Shown: positions 35,344-48,358 of the stretch, piece by piece | How positions within the stretch are numbered: position 1 is the first letter of the stretch | Layout of the letters: every line of letters begins with the position of its first letter | Assembly: GCA_019915015.1 (NCBI GenBank) | Contig: JAHBBC010000002.1 | Location: 496,001 to 560,000, forward strand | Length of the DNA stretch: 64,000 bases | Origin: Auriscalpium vulgare | Lineage: Eukaryota > Basidiomycota > Agaricomycetes > Russulales > Auriscalpiaceae | Direction of reading: 5' to 3' | Position numbers and translations under genes: made by a program | The notes under the pieces: generated by a model | Databases searched by the model: none | The model's input: the letters and a program-made list of their open reading frames with translations, nothing else | Told to the model about the DNA's origin: nothing

Positions 35344-37024
35344 ATGAGCTGCTCATCGACTAGAACATACATGTTTGGAGAGATTTGAGGACTCGGAAAA
35401 CGCCCTGGGAAAGAAGGAATAAGGCGACGGCCGACATTAACGCATGCGTGTATCACACCTTTCACAATAGGTGCATTTGAAAGGTTTGAGCCCATTGTGA
35501 GTTCGTTTGTGAATTGTGAGCGCCCCCGCAATGGCGAACGCCTTGCCGCAGCCAGGAAAATCACACAGGTAAGGCTCTGATGGAGCAGAATATGTCAGTA
35601 GGCGAAGCACTGAAGATCACATGTTTGGACACCGACTTTCTTGCGTATGGCGGCGCGTGTGCTGCTGCAACGTAGCCGCTTCGGAGAAATACTGCTTACA
35701 CAGCTTGCACTGAAATGGCCGGTGGCCAGTGTGACTCTGAAAGCGGTTCAATAAGGTGTCAAGAAAGGAGAGAGAGGGAATCATCAACCAACTTGTATGT
35801 GCCGGCATATCTTTTGCTTGCTCCCGAACCCCTTTTCGCCGCTCCGATTGCAGCCTTCCCAAAAGCACTCATAGTGTGCCCTCCCTGCGCCCACATGGAC
35901 AGCACTTATGTGGGCCGTCAAGTCGTCGATACCGATGAAACAGGCGCCACAGTCGCGCCATTTGCATTGGCTTGGCTCGGAGCTCTCATCGCTTTCGATG
36001 TCATTGCCATTGTCCCGCACGAGCGTAGGGAGAGTCGGGGCCGCCGAGTGAGAGTGCGTGACGGTGGCAGGGGTGGGATACTGCACCGGCGGTAGTCCGG
36101 CGCGCAATCCCAAGTGGTCTTGGAGCAGATGGTCTGCAAGGACTCCAAGTGCGGCGTCTATGGATGGGCTGGAAGAAGAGCCGGGTATAGCGTGAGCCGC
36201 GGGATAGTCGTGGCAGTTGCCCCACTGGCACGACAGATCTTCTAGATCGCGCTTGTTTCTGGAAGGCGGATAGGCAGGTTCGGCCAACATCGGCGATGAG
36301 ATACGAAGATGCAGCAGATTGACGTGCCCGACAAGCTCTGAAAGAGAGCTAAACGCCATGCGACAGTTATTCCACATGCACGGATGAGCACGCGCCGCGA
36401 ACGACGGAGCTTGCGTATGGGGCTCTGGGAGAGAGAGTTGGTAGGAAAAGCTCTTTCCCATTGCATCTGGAGAAGGTGTCGACGCCGCATAGAACGCGCC
36501 CATCTCAGAGGTCGCCGATGGGGTCGACAGAATAGGCGACGGATACGTGTGCGTGCTTGGTCCGGACGAATCTGAGGTGTGCGCTGCCACGTCTGAGAAG
36601 GGGAATGCGTCTCCGCACGAGCACAACATGGCATTGAGGGTGTCATCCCACGTCGATGCATGCTGAGTATGGGGATAGGGAGGGAACTCGCGGTGCTCCG
36701 TTGGGCATGGACAGTCACGATGGGCCAATGACTGCGCGGTGGATCAGCGAACGTACTCCGTACATAATAGGGACTCACCTGGTCTTCGAGGGGGCAATGG
36801 AAGTCCTCGCTGCAGACAGCGGCTTCGCAAGCGTGGGTAGGGTCGTCGCAGGCGACAACGACACACTGATCGGTGCAGGGCTCAGTGAGCTGGGCCGCGC
36901 AAGCCTCGTCCTGGCAGTCCACGACACATTCAGCGCAAGCGGTGGCCGCGATATCTTTGTGGAAAGGATCGGGAAAGATGTATGTCTTCGAGGAGGGCTG
37001 GGCATCCGATGCAATGAGGACCAT
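35199..37024 (-). CDS. ZAP1: C2H2 zinc-finger transcription factor, Zap1-like
   Basis: Probable zinc-responsive activator. It starts at ATG 37024 ([20 protein letters not shown]). The N-terminal part is Cys/Asp-rich ([37 protein letters not shown]), resembling a zinc-sensing activation region. The fingers follow in Zap1 order: [20 protein letters not shown], a CQWGNC half, [100 protein letters not shown] and [20 protein letters not shown]. The last finger is encoded by the terminal exon 35199-35321, spliced after a GTATGT...ATAG intron. The split CWCH2-type pair plus C-terminal array is typical of Zap1. Length is about 500 residues. No consensus zinc-responsive element was found in its own 5' flank. 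Confidence 0.85.
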
Positions 37025-38541
37025 GGTGGCCGGGTGCAGGTCGATGTGTGGACGTAGACGCGGAACCTGCTGAGTACTCCTGCAAACTGTGCGAGGGTGG
37101 ACGTCGGAGGAAAGGAGCGGGCCGCGTCGATGACTGGCCGGGTCCTCGCGCTCCGAGTCCACCTTATCTAAGCATGATGACCGACGAGAACGTTCAGGCC
37201 CAACTTATTCAATGCCCTCTACTTATCCGAATACTTGCCTTGCACCCTTTACAGCCTTCAGCTCTGGCCCGCCTCCCTTCGTCGTTGCCACGTGCATCAC
37301 CCCAGTCAAGAGTTCCCAAAGTCTATTGCTTCGATCATCAGACATACAGGAGGGTCTGCCTATCCTGTATGCACATGTGCGTGCCTTGTCTTACTTCTTA
37401 CATGTCTGTTGAGGCAGCCTATTGACTCTCAGTACTTGGAGCTACTGAGTTGTCGAGGAAGCTTGGATATGAACCGCCGGAGCGCCCTCCTCCCCTGAGC
37501 GCGATCCCAGGCGGTGTGTAGGCTCTGGACTTACACGACTGCGACCATCCACCTTCACATCCTTGCCGATGGGGCCCAGACAAGGCATTTTCTTTGTGCA
37601 TCTCTTGTTCTCACACACCTCGTGGACTTCGGCACCTCCTCGTATGTCCCAACGCGACAATTTCTATTTGCCAAGGATACCTCTGATGACGGTCGCTTAT
37701 CGTCAGCACCTGTCATTGTGGTCTACGCATCGCGGATCTACGGCCTACAGAATCCACGTCCTTGCGCCCGTAATATGAGCCCAGGCCGTCACCGTACTTA
37801 CTCGCTCCAGGCAAGACGCATTAGCATCGCACCCAATGCCGACCTACATTGGCCCACCAATCGCTAACGAGGACCAATCAGCCATCGGCATCGCGGGCTA
37901 GACAGCGTCCGACGCATCGTACATATCGCTCCCTACGGCGCTGACGGCGTCGCTCGCATCTGTGTCCTCGCTTGTTATTGGGCCCTCGCGTGCATTTGCG
38001 TACGCACTCCCCGATCTCAGCCTGCATCGGTCTCGACCAGGCGTGCACCTGATGCCCCGGAATAGCGGTGCGGTGAGCTATGCGATCCCCGCGTGCTGTC
38101 CGCGCGGTCTGGGCACGCTTCTCGGCTTGTCAATCATCTGCAGCTAAGGCAATGCCTAGCCTGCAAGCATACGTTGAAGATAAAGCTGCATTCCAGATCA
38201 CCACCGACCATGACCATGTGAGCTATGTGCTGGCCCCGGACAGAGGCCATCCTGCCCTTTTCCTCGCAGCGCGCGGGCTGTACGTACGGCGCTTACTGAT
38301 TGCATGTAGGTTATACTGTCAGCAAGGAGGTAAACAAGTATGTGAATCACTCGACGAAAAATTGTAGGGATTTTAGCCACTGAGGGGTGAGGCTGTGAAA
38401 CGGCGCAAATGCACATAAGGTTGTTGTTTGCTCGTCGATCCATACAAATAGCCCGTCGCACGGCCCTCTCAGCTCGACTCCTCACACCCCCCCCCCCCCC
38501 CCTCGCAGCTTCCGCATGGACACGCCCCGATAATCATTGCG
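37025..38541. other. 1.5 kb gene-poor stretch
   Basis: The left part is the promoter of the Zap1-like gene. Open frames throughout (for example 37048-37425 + and 37442-37660 -) have no recognisable motif and no consistent splicing. A run of 16 C lies at 38487-38502, 40 bp before the next gene's ATG. No transposon ends or long repeats were seen. Confidence 0.4.
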
Positions 38542-39630
38542 ATGCATCCTTGGAATCCCCAACAACCTCCCCTCGAGCCTGTGTCCGATTCCTTTGACGA
38601 AGACGCTCTTGCACAGTGGTCAGCATGGGTATGCGCCATCACGGTCTGACTGCCCGCCGCCCTCTCTAATCTACTTGTATCAGGCCAGTTTTTCGTCAGG
38701 TCCTGCTGACCTGTCAGGTCTCTTGCCGCAGCCGCCACCCGCCGCGCTACCTCTGCTGCCTCCGCTGCCACTCCCGCTTCCCATAGCACTGCCGCCACCG
38801 CCGCCACCACCACCTTCCTACCCCGACTTCTTCACGCAGGGATACGTCCCTCAAACCTTTGGCACGTCCGTAGCTTGTACGTTCTGGGCGTCCGTCCTCA
38901 AAGTCCACGTCGACCCGCCGCTCTTCTCCCCGTCGCCATGCCCGCACTGGGCTCTCCCTTCAGGCTCCGTGGCCAATAACACCCTCCATCCCGGCGCGGC
39001 GGTGCTCGATTACGTCGTGGACAACACACGCGGGCCCGTCGTGCCGCAGGCGCTGTGGCAGCCGCTGTACTCGCGCATCCGCGAGCTGCACGTGGGCCAG
39101 AGCCCGCTGTGCAGGCCCATTTTCTTTGTGCGCCAGAACGGCACGGCGGTCGGCATCTCGCTCACGGAGGCGCTGGGCAAGCGGTCGCACAACCTGCGCG
39201 ACAGCTACACGCCCGTAGACCTCGGCGGCAAGACGACGACACAGCTGCGCATCCTATGGCGCGGTTATCCCGAATCACGCCGCCAGCTGCAGATCAAGGA
39301 CGAGACCCGCAATCGCAACCCGATTACGCTGGGCAAGCTCGCGACGCACGTCGGGAAGTCCGTGCAGCGCTTCATGGACGACCCTGGGGTGCGCACGCTT
39401 GCTTTCTCTTGCATTGCCATTGGATGCTGATATCACATCAGGCGCCAGAGGCTGATTTTGACCGGCAATGGATGGTCGGCGATGGTGGGGTCAAACCTGA
39501 AAACGTCATCCTCATCGGAGTCGTGCATACGTCTGCCGGCACCTGGCAACCCATTCTTCAGCTTGCCTACCCACAGGCTGCGGCTCTTCATGTCTCGGGC
39601 TCTTCAAGCAGTGCCTTCTCGTATATGTAA
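38542..39630 (+). CDS. basidiomycete-specific protein of unknown function
   Basis: Three exons. The first starts MHPWNPQQPPLEPVSDSFDE and ends before GTATGC. The second is Pro/Leu-rich (PPLPLPLPIALPPPPPPPP) and then compact: VLKVHVDPPLFSP, VLDYVVDNTRGPVVPQALWQ, NGTAVGISLTEALGKRSHNL, RILWRGYPESRRQLQIKDET and ITLGKLATHVGKSVQRFMDD. The third, after an intron at about 39391-39441, ends in a hydrophobic-poor tail and stops at 39630. The W-x-GYP...Q-I-x-x-x-D...P-I-T...LA...V...F-M pattern is one I associate with a large Agaricomycete orphan family, but I know no function for it. Length is about 325 residues. Confidence 0.65.
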
Positions 39631-40870
39631 CGATCGTCTCACATCCTATTGCACAGGCCCTTTTGTATACACTGGGTCAGCCACATCCGTATCTTCACAT
39701 CTGCGGCGGGCAACCGCCTTTTTATAGCGACCACTGTCTTGGGTGTTATACGCTTTATATGTACGAGGGACAAACGGCCGAGGACATTGGTGGGGCCAGT
39801 AGTGACCATGTTGTATCACAACGTGAATACCCATTCATAACTAAGATGTCGTGGTTCCGCAGCGCACAGCGTACGCGCTGCCTTCAAGGACACTGCTAAG
39901 ACCTCGATCTTGACATGACATGTACGGAGATTCTGCCCTCAGACGTCCAGTTTCTCACCACCGATCAGGCTCCTCGATCCCACACAGGGCGGACATTGCT
40001 TGACTTCGTCATTGACCCTATCCGTAGCGGATCGAGCCGCCTGCCGTGTGCAAGTACTTCGAAAACACTGCCTTCTGCAAAGAGGGCGAGGCGACGGGCA
40101 CAACGGCGACTTATCCCTCTGACGCGAGACCGGTGCAGCGCGCGCGATCGGCGTGTCATGCGCGAGGAGCGCGACATATTCCTGGAGATCAGCACAGCAT
40201 AACCTGCCACTCCATTTCCGAACAGGCAGGCAAACGTATATCGCACAAGGAACGTGCCAACGGTCACGGTTGCAGACGGAGGTAGCCTCCTCGATCAGGA
40301 CCCCGGAGATGATAGTGCTACTGTGGTGGACCCAGCGTGCGCCAGGGCGATGATACTGTACGATTGCTACGGCTGGAGAGTGAGGCTTGGGCAGCCTCGC
40401 GGCAGCCGACCCGCATCCGTCACCCCGGACCGGCACCTTTGAACCCGAGGGAGGCCAGTACACCGCCGCGTCCCTTCATACAATTCCTAGTGGAAGCCGA
40501 CGCACCATGAACCGTGAAGATTCGCCGAGGGCTGAGTCCGATGGACAGAACCATCTTCTAGGCGCCGACTGCTGGGTCCAAGGTAAGCGTACAGCCGTTA
40601 GCAAAGTACCGTGCGGCATGCGTTTCCACACGATGAGAAGGGACCAGGCCGCGATGATAACGCCAGGATCGAGTCGACCAGATACTATTGAGGACGTTCA
40701 TGTGGAAAAGAAGCTCAGGAACTATGCCGGTTACGGAGAGAAGGCCGACGTGTGCATACTAACATACGCAGAGTCAGCACATGCAACGTAGGTTCCTCGT
40801 ACAGCGATCGCATTGACAATCGACCTAGTGTGGGTCAAACGTGGAATGGGCCAATACTAAGGGAAGTACC
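39631..40870. other. 1.2 kb stretch without a supported gene
   Basis: Open frames such as 40507-40791 (+) and 39939-40463 (-) look non-coding in composition and show no motif. It may hold degraded sequence. No repeats or RNA gene were recognised. Confidence 0.4.
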
Positions 40871-43217
40871 CTAGAAGTCTGTCGCCTCATCAACGTTCAA
40901 GATCAAAGTCGTGAAGAAACTGATGATCTCCACGAAGTCCTTCGCGTAAACATCTGGAATTGAATCGTCAACGATGCACAGTCAACAACAGTCCATGAAC
41001 ACGTACATTCATTCACGGTATGCACGCCTGGCGGCAGCCCACCCCCGAATGCGTTGTTGTGGTTGTATCGAATGATGTGTTCCGTGAGCTGCCAGTAGTA
41101 GCGCGTATCTGCCCCCGAGTATCCCAAACCTAAGTATCGGACTGGGTCGGGAAGCGCACGCCATGCTTACCAGTGTTTCCGCTCATGATACCTGGGCTCA
41201 CAACAACGTTGTCACCCTCGATGCCACGATACGCATTGTAAGTTGCCTTGATAGTCCCGCTGAGCAGAAGGAAAGGCGCCTGGTCCGTGGGCGTGACAGG
41301 CGCCGGGGCGAGTGCCGCACCCCAAGCGTCAGCCAGCTCGAGCGTCCCATATGCGGGACCGTCCTGCGCCGTGACAGAGGCACCGAAGGCTGTGTACGAG
41401 AGATTGAACTTGTGCGCGAGGTGCTTGAGCAGGTCGGTGTCACGCTCCTGAACCGCCTCGATCGAGCTGGCGTAGTCCGTCACGCTCGGCCTTCAAAAAT
41501 GTTGCAAATGACACGAAGCTCGCACCTTTGGGTGGCAATGCGGTGGTTCACGACCGCCCAAGCCTCCTCGGGCAGCGCATTCGTCTTGACACCGCCCTGA
41601 ATTAGATCGATGGCCTGAGTTGTACCCACCAGACTTTCGAAACCTGGTTCCTGGAAGAGTATCTTCTCCGCCTCCCGCAGCGCACGGTTCGAATGGGTGG
41701 ACTTCTTGAGTGCCTTGCGCAGTTTCGGATCGATGTCCTTTGCATGCGCTCCGATGCACTGAGCCATGCCATAGACAGGCGTGGCACGCTCTAAATGCGA
41801 ATGGAAGGGGTGTGCTTCGAATTCGACAAGAAGGCGGGCAAGAATGCCGATACTCTGATCGGGTGATCATATAAGAATAAGGCTTTATCTGTGGAGATGA
41901 ATCGTACCGTGTGAGGTGGAGGGACGCTGGAGTGTCCGCCGGGTGACGCCACGGTTACGCGGGTGTCGAGATAGCCTTTCTCAGCAATGGCCGGAACGGC
42001 AAAAACGGATCCAGCTTTATCTTGATATCCACCTTGGAAGTAATATTAAACACAGGCCAATTGCAAAGGTGAGTCAAAAAGAAAAGCGCACCGCCTTCGT
42101 CAATGAGAAGTGCGAACGCATTCTCGCCGAACTTGCTCATGATATATTCCGAGAGTTTTTGTGCACCCTGGAACGCGTCAACACATGGTATGATTCAGGG
42201 CAAGCTTCTATTTTCCACTTACATGGAGACCACTGGCTTCCTCATCAAAGCCAAACGAGAGCACAATTGAACGGGTCGGCGTGAAATTGGCTTCGAGAAG
42301 GGATTCCACAGACGATCTATACCACCGTCAGAAGCGTTAGGAACAGTTTACTTATGCCACTCACAGAATGCCGATGAGGCCACTCTTGTCATCAAAGCTG
42401 CCTCTTCCCCAGATGCGCTCACCTACGATGTTCATGTGAGCCGTGCCAACGTTGCCAGGAAATCGACTTACCATCGAAGTGACCAGAGTAAGGCGGGTGG
42501 GTCCATTCGCCCGCAGTGGTAGGGTCGACTGGAACAACATCTACACCCAAGCTTGAGCAAGTCTCAAGGATTCGATAGGAAGCAACCGACCTTGGTGAGC
42601 AAGGAGCAGAAGAGGCTTCGCTGTATCGTTCGTGCCCTTCCACTCAAAGAGAAGGCCGTAGGTGTTGACCTTGGTAAGCGTCAGCGTAGTGTGGCTACCA
42701 AAATGCTCGGTCAATCTCTTCGCCGGCAGTAAAGATGAGAAGACGCACACCAAGGGGAATGCCTGCAGCAGGTAGTCGTGGAAGGGTCCAAACGCCTCCC
42801 ATCGGGGATCCTCGCCTACAGGAGCCATCTTATCGTACGACTCCGTGCTTTGAGCCCGCAAAGTCAGCATTTAGTCCATTCGTGCCACAGAGTGAGCACT
42901 TACGGGACTCGTACAGCACCTCCCAGCCAGTCCACCGCCCTCAGCAGGAACTCGTTCGTGCCATAGGTCTTGCCGAGGCTCTTCCACAATTCGGCACTCT
43001 TTGTCGGGTACACGGGGCCGACTTGAGGACACAGCTCCGCGTCAGACGAATGCCTGTACGTCCATCTGTCAACAACGTTCAGAGTCCTGCATACGAGGCC
43101 GAGTGTCAAGAGCCCAGCGAACGCCCATTTGCGCTTCGTGCTGCGCGGCGCAGCTAGAGCGCGCGGCGAGACGGGGCTGGGGAGTAAATGCTCTTTGGTC
43201 TCCTTGTTGGACGTCAT
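40871..43217 (-). CDS. CPS1: vacuolar carboxypeptidase S (M20A metallopeptidase)
   Basis: It releases C-terminal amino acids from small peptides in the vacuole with two zinc ions. It starts at ATG 43217 (MTSNKETKEHLLPSPVSPRA). A signal anchor at about residues 31-48 (KWAFAGLLTLGLVCRTL) fits the type II membrane precursor of yeast Cps1. Family motifs are present: LAHQDVVPVDP with the first metal His/Asp, ERIWGRGSFDDKSGLIGIL with the bridging Asp, FGFDEEASG with the catalytic Glu, GGHSSVPPPHT with a second-domain His, and NTG then YNHNNA near the C-terminus. The stop is at 40871 after VDEATDF. Many short introns; about 580 residues. A decayed paralogue lies at 1-2382 on the opposite strand. The gene lies 172 bp downstream of the LIG4 stop. 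Confidence 0.95.
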
Positions 43218-43389
43218 GGAGGTTTGCTGAAGAGCCTGAAGGGTTGGAGACTCCCATGACATAGAAGATATCGTGCCAACCACATGGACGTCGAATCGCG
43301 TGAGAGCGCCCGCAATTGCCGACACCAGGACCCCGACAACCCCGATCGATGTACAATGAAACATGGCAGGCAAAACACATCCAGTCTCA

Positions 43390-46300
43390 CTAGTAGTCCC
43401 AGCAGACATCCAACGTCCACCATGAGATACCAATCTCCTGCTCATGCAGTACAGGCTTGAGGCAGGAGCTCAAGGAACGAAATCTGCCAAAAGGATATAT
43501 TGTCAACTCCGTACCAGCCGGAGCAGTCGAGTGATTCTCACCAGCCTCGTCCAAGAGCGTCTCCTCATCAAGGCATGCTTGGATAAAATCTGATATAACC
43601 ATGTTCCGTCGCTTCGGCCTAGATGCAAACGTCATTTACTGTCGCAATATCAAGGTGCTATTGCTCACTTTGACGTTCTCTGGATAAGGTCATGGCGGCG
43701 AGAAGCATCCCGCTTGTCCAGGACAATATGCGTGAGCTTGGGGTCGTCCAGATCGGAGATACGACCGCCGTTTACTGTGATCAATTTAGAGAGTTCAGAG
43801 AAACTGGACAAACAGCGTCAGCCACGCCTTTCTGTTGTAGCTATCGACAAACCTCCTCGAGATGGCAGCTTCAGCTTTCGTTGCGACCTTCAAGCCATTC
43901 TTGCGAGCGTTATCCGGAGAGTCGAGGTAGAAGCGACTGTGATATTACGGTCAGAAAGCAAAGACTCGATGCACTTCGTGAACACGCACAGATGAGTGAA
44001 GATGCGTTCAGTGTCATATTCCATCGCAGTATCGTCATCGCCCATCTTCACATCATCGTCCTCAACCCTGCTGTCATTGCCAGTGACAGCTAACTGCGCC
44101 TGTACATCAAGGTCAGACAATGTCCCACATGAACACATGGGTACGTACCACGCCCTCAGGCACTTCGTCTTCCAGCGTGTCCTCTGCTTTGACATCAAAC
44201 CATTCATCTGCCTCCTCGACCTTGGCATCTTCTCCCTCAGACTCAGGATCGGTAGCAGATTCCGTCTCAGAACCGTCGTCCTGTGCACCACTGGCGCCTG
44301 AGGGCTCTCGGACGTGAAACCAATCTTTTAGTTCGTCATCATCTTCAGCCTTGGCTGTGGCGGCGTCTTCGACAGGGTTCGACGGGCCCGGTGTAGGCGA
44401 GGTTTCCATCGGCTCGACCTGCGGCAACTCCTGATCTTCGGGAGCGTTGTAGTCGTCTTTCTCCATCCTGTCTGCGGTGGCATGGAAGAAGTACCTGCTC
44501 TTCGATCAGCAACGCGAACTTCCAAACGCCAGCCATGGTCGGCCTACTTCTTTGTCATCGTGAGCTTCCCTCCAGCCGCCGCCGAGTCCAATATCCACTG
44601 CGGTCGAATAATATCCACTATTCCCTTGTTCATGAGCATTTTGATATCGTAGGCTTGGTTAAATCAAAGTCAGTTACGACTACTCCGATGTCAATGTGAT
44701 TTCAGCTTACGCGTGGTCGTTCCGCCGTAAACCACCACGAGTCCCGGTTGATTTCTCGCAACTTGTACGAAGGTGCCCCCATTGGCCTTGATGCTGTGGA
44801 ATGTTGAGCTTCGCACGCTAAGTTGGTCTGCCGGCTTACAGTTTGAGTAAGTCTCCTTTATCCGCATCCCGAGTTTTCGACTTGGGATCAGAAGCCACCA
44901 CTGTAAAATATAAGTGGGCGGGTATACTATAAGGACTTGTACGCACTGAATGTCATTCCTTCGAATATGTCCGACTCGACCTCTACATCTTTCAGATTGA
45001 CACCCTTGTACTCTGGCAGGATGGCAGGCTACAGCCGTCGTTCTTCAGCTTGCACCACATGACAAACAGGAGCATGCTCACCTTCTTCGCCACGGTTTTC
45101 CGTTTCTTCTTCGGTTTCCTACGAACAACTTGGCGTCAAAGTCTGTTCCAAACCAAGCCGAAGCGACCCACTCAATGCCATTCTCCATCTTCCTCTTCTT
45201 CTCAGAGCGTATGCTCTCCATGATGGCTAAATAAGGGTTATATTTCTCCCGTCATCGAAACAAGATCAGTTCTACACACCGGACGCAGTCATGCAATCGG
45301 CCGCAGAGAGGTCTTCCCGGATAGACAGCGCGCGAGGGAACCGCATAGTGAAGCCCATGTGATACTGGTCTGCATAGTTTGCGTTACATCAACCACTTTT
45401 CTGCCACGAAGACGGCATACCTGACGCCGTAATCTCGGCAGCCTTCACTTTGACGATGAACGAGCTGCAGTTATTGTGAGCCAAACTCACAGAAGTTGAC
45501 GGCCTGTGTTTACTCTTCGGGCTCCAAGTATAGCTCCCCTTTGTCTTCGTGCGACTTCGCCGCGGTCTGAAGAAAGGCAGGGGGTTTCTTCCGGTTGTAT
45601 TCTTTCCAAGGTCGGCTACGAATCCAGATGTAGTCTGCGTATGTGAAGCCCGAACCGATGCGAACGAAGCTGCTGTATCTGTAAAGTATAATCAGTATCT
45701 TCACAGCACAGAAATGAACAGCCACAACTTCGGCTCTTCGTCATCGTCACCAGAGCGGCGGTCGTCTAGAACTGCGCAGATGAGGGTAGAGACGCCTCCG
45801 CCTCGTCTTCCAGAACCGTAGTTCCCAGCTGGTAGACGCCTCTACGTTAGGGTTCGTTCAACAACTCTAGAGTGGCGACGTGGGCTCACCGACTACGAGA
45901 ACGTCCACGGTCTCGCCCATGTTATCCTAGCAAGTAACTTAGTAATAAGAGCTAGCTTTAATTTTTCCAGAGAATATTATACCATGTACTCGGGCTTGAC
46001 CTTGAACTACAATTAGACAAACGAGAGCACGAGGCTTAGACACACACACACCTTGATCCAGTCCTTGTTCCTCCCGTTTAAGATATACTCTGAATCCGGA
46101 TGCTTCAGCACCAGACCCTCGCCCCTCTCCGCCATGACCTCCTCCATCTTCTGGCGCACATCCTTGGCTGTCTTGCCTTCTGACTCGGTGACTAGCTCAA
46201 TGCGCCCTTGCACCTCTTTGATGCACGCTTTGAGGTTCCGCTTTCGGAATTTGGTCGACTTGTGAATGAGGGACGTGCCGTTCAGATAGAGCAGGTCAAA

Positions 46301-47913
46301 CACTTTAACTATGAGGTGTGAGTGGGCGGAAGGCAAGTGTAACAACGTGCGAGCGCTTACAACATGGGCGTGGATTATGTTCCGCCTTCGTCTTGTCTGA
46401 TCGAAAGGAGTGTCAGTGCAAAGAAAATTCGTGTTCATGAAGTACTCTCACCTAGCGCGGCGGTCTTGAGAGTACCAAAAGGAAGATTCCGTTCGGAAAT
46501 GGGATCCCATACAAGCATCTCGCCGTCTAAGACAATACTGACGCTGCGATTCAGCCATCTCCCGCAAGAAGGGCAATCATCATACGTACTCGTCTATCCT
46601 ATTGTCGAAGGCAGAGTCGATGAAAGGAGTCAGACTTCCTGTCCCGATATGTTTTCCGTAGAGGTATGTGTAGTCTTTTCCTTTCCTGAGGTGTTGGTGA
46701 GCGGACGAGTACCGATGCGGAATATGGCGAAGAGCTCTACGAACCTAGAGCAATAGAAGTACTCGTTTCCCCGCTTGTGTAGCTGCATGCGTTCTCCATC
46801 GAGCTTCTCCTCTATGATGAACGTGCGCCCTCCCATCTCCTTGATAGAATCTTCAATCTTCCGAGTGGGACGCTTGCAAAGCATAGGAGCGAAAGCATGG
46901 AAGAGTTGAACGGATTTGTCCTGCAACGGCGTCAACGAAGCACCGACAGACCACAAGAAGCATACCTCCGCGTTGAGACGACGTGTCGGGTCTGCCAGCT
47001 CCCAGGCCACCTTCTTGAGGTCGGAACAGGTGTTGAACAAGTCATGCGCATCTGGATGAAATACTGAGAAAACGGTGGTTTCCTTCACGGAGATGGTCAT
47101 GTCTGTATCAGGAGTTCAGACCAACCCACGTCAAGGGAAAGGGGACAGACCTTTCAGGATGATGCGCACGATCCAGCGCTGCTCCTCAGGCGTCGAGCGA
47201 TTGTACACTCGTTGCAATATCCGTGACTGAACATCCCTGTGAATGAGGCGAATTGGTCATTGTATTTCTCAAGCTTCTGCGTTCAACCTACTGCTTCCCT
47301 ATGTTCTTGGACAAGTCGTCCAGCACATCATTCAACTCATCAATGGTCAGGGTGCCCTCAATGACAGACGAGCGCTTAGCGACAACCTCATAAAGCACCG
47401 TAGGAAAGTCTCCTGAGGTTTTCTGGAGATCCTTTGGTCAAGGAAATAACATTCATAGAGGAGAAACGCACGTTGTGTTCAGTCGGTCGTTTCCAGTTCA
47501 ACAGACGGATCGAGTCGGGGTCCTTCATCCCCAGGGGAATCAACTTGATGTATATCTTCGCGAGGTTCTTCTCTTTCAGACCGTAGATCGCACGCTCCCT
47601 GTCTTTCTGGGGCAGAATGAGACGCAAAATTGGGTAGAAGTCATCGCCCACTTCCTGTCGCCAGTGCTGCACATGGTGATTCATTGAACAATACTGACGG
47701 GACGAAAGCAAACAGGCGTACATCAAACCAGGCAGTCAACAATCTGCGCCTTTTCTCTTGCTTCCTCTCGGCTTGCAGCTTGTCAAACAAGCCTGAGAGC
47801 ACAGAGAATGGAGCACTGCCTCTGTTCCTCGGTGCTTCCGGGTAGGACTCCTCCGCAGGTTGGAGCGAGGGGCCCGGAGACCCCGCTGATGTTGGCGCTG
47901 GCGTAGGTTGCAT
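43390..47913 (-). CDS. LIG4: DNA ligase IV
   Basis: ATP-dependent ligase for non-homologous end joining, partner of XRCC4/Lif1. It starts at ATG 47913 (MQPTPAPTSAGSPGPSLQPA). The DNA-binding domain includes FSVLSGLFDKLQAERKQEKR and IYIKLIPLGMKDPDSIRLLN. The active-site lysine is in FIIEEKLDGERMQLHKRGNE (KxDG). Other nucleotidyltransferase motifs are YVSIVLDGEMLVWDP, GEGLVLKHPDSEY and KDWIKVKPEY. The OB part includes YSSFVRIGSGFTYADYIW. A first BRCT region has DIFEGMTF and IIRPQWILDSAAAGG. An acidic linker (DPESEGEDAKVEEADEWFDV) leads to a second BRCT (GGRISDLDDPKLTHIVLDKR and NMVISDFIQACLDEETLLD). About 15-20 short introns; about 1,050-1,150 residues. The last exon may end earlier at a GTGAGA donor after LLDEAG, so the 3' end is uncertain. 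Confidence 0.94.
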
Positions 47914-48358
47914 AGCTCAGTAAAATTCTTGGGAGAGCACGGTCGCTGCTCAATCACGCGTGACGGAGATGGTGGTCGGATGTGTGTAGTGATTTTTACG
48001 GTGGTCGTTTATGTACAGATTCTACAGCGTTGACTCGCGTGTGGACGGACGGGTGGCGCGACGCGCTTCCCGAATCCTGCTTACGTGGTGTGCTTACATA
48101 CTTTGCACGTGATCGCGGCGCGCTTCTTTAGCGCCCGTCTCGCCTTGAACGCCGACTTGCACAGGACAGGCCAAGTACATCTCTATCAACACACACGCCG
48201 CTTTCAAACACACGCTATACTCTACAAGGTACGCAGCATAGTGAGCACTGCTAACTATAACCTCATCACAATTTTACCATGCAGCTCGTAGCCTTCACTG
48301 GCAATTCGTCTTCATTGGAACCTCAGGCTTGCGCACGCCGGACCACTGCTTTATCACG
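47914..48358. promoter_or_regulatory. divergent promoter LIG4 / Gin4-type kinase
   Basis: 445 bp between the two start codons with no coding signal. No clear cell-cycle box was seen. Confidence 0.45.

Noticed and set aside
37025..37200. Possible zinc-responsive element for autoregulation of the Zap1-like gene
   Set aside because: No ACCTTNAAGGT-like palindrome was found by eye in the 5' flank.
38487..38502. Run of 16 C as a possible regulatory or mobile-element feature
   Set aside because: A homopolymer alone; no flanking inverted or direct repeats. Could also be length-uncertain in the assembly.
40507..40791. 94-codon + open frame
   Set aside because: No motif, atypical composition, no neighbouring exons with compatible splice sites.
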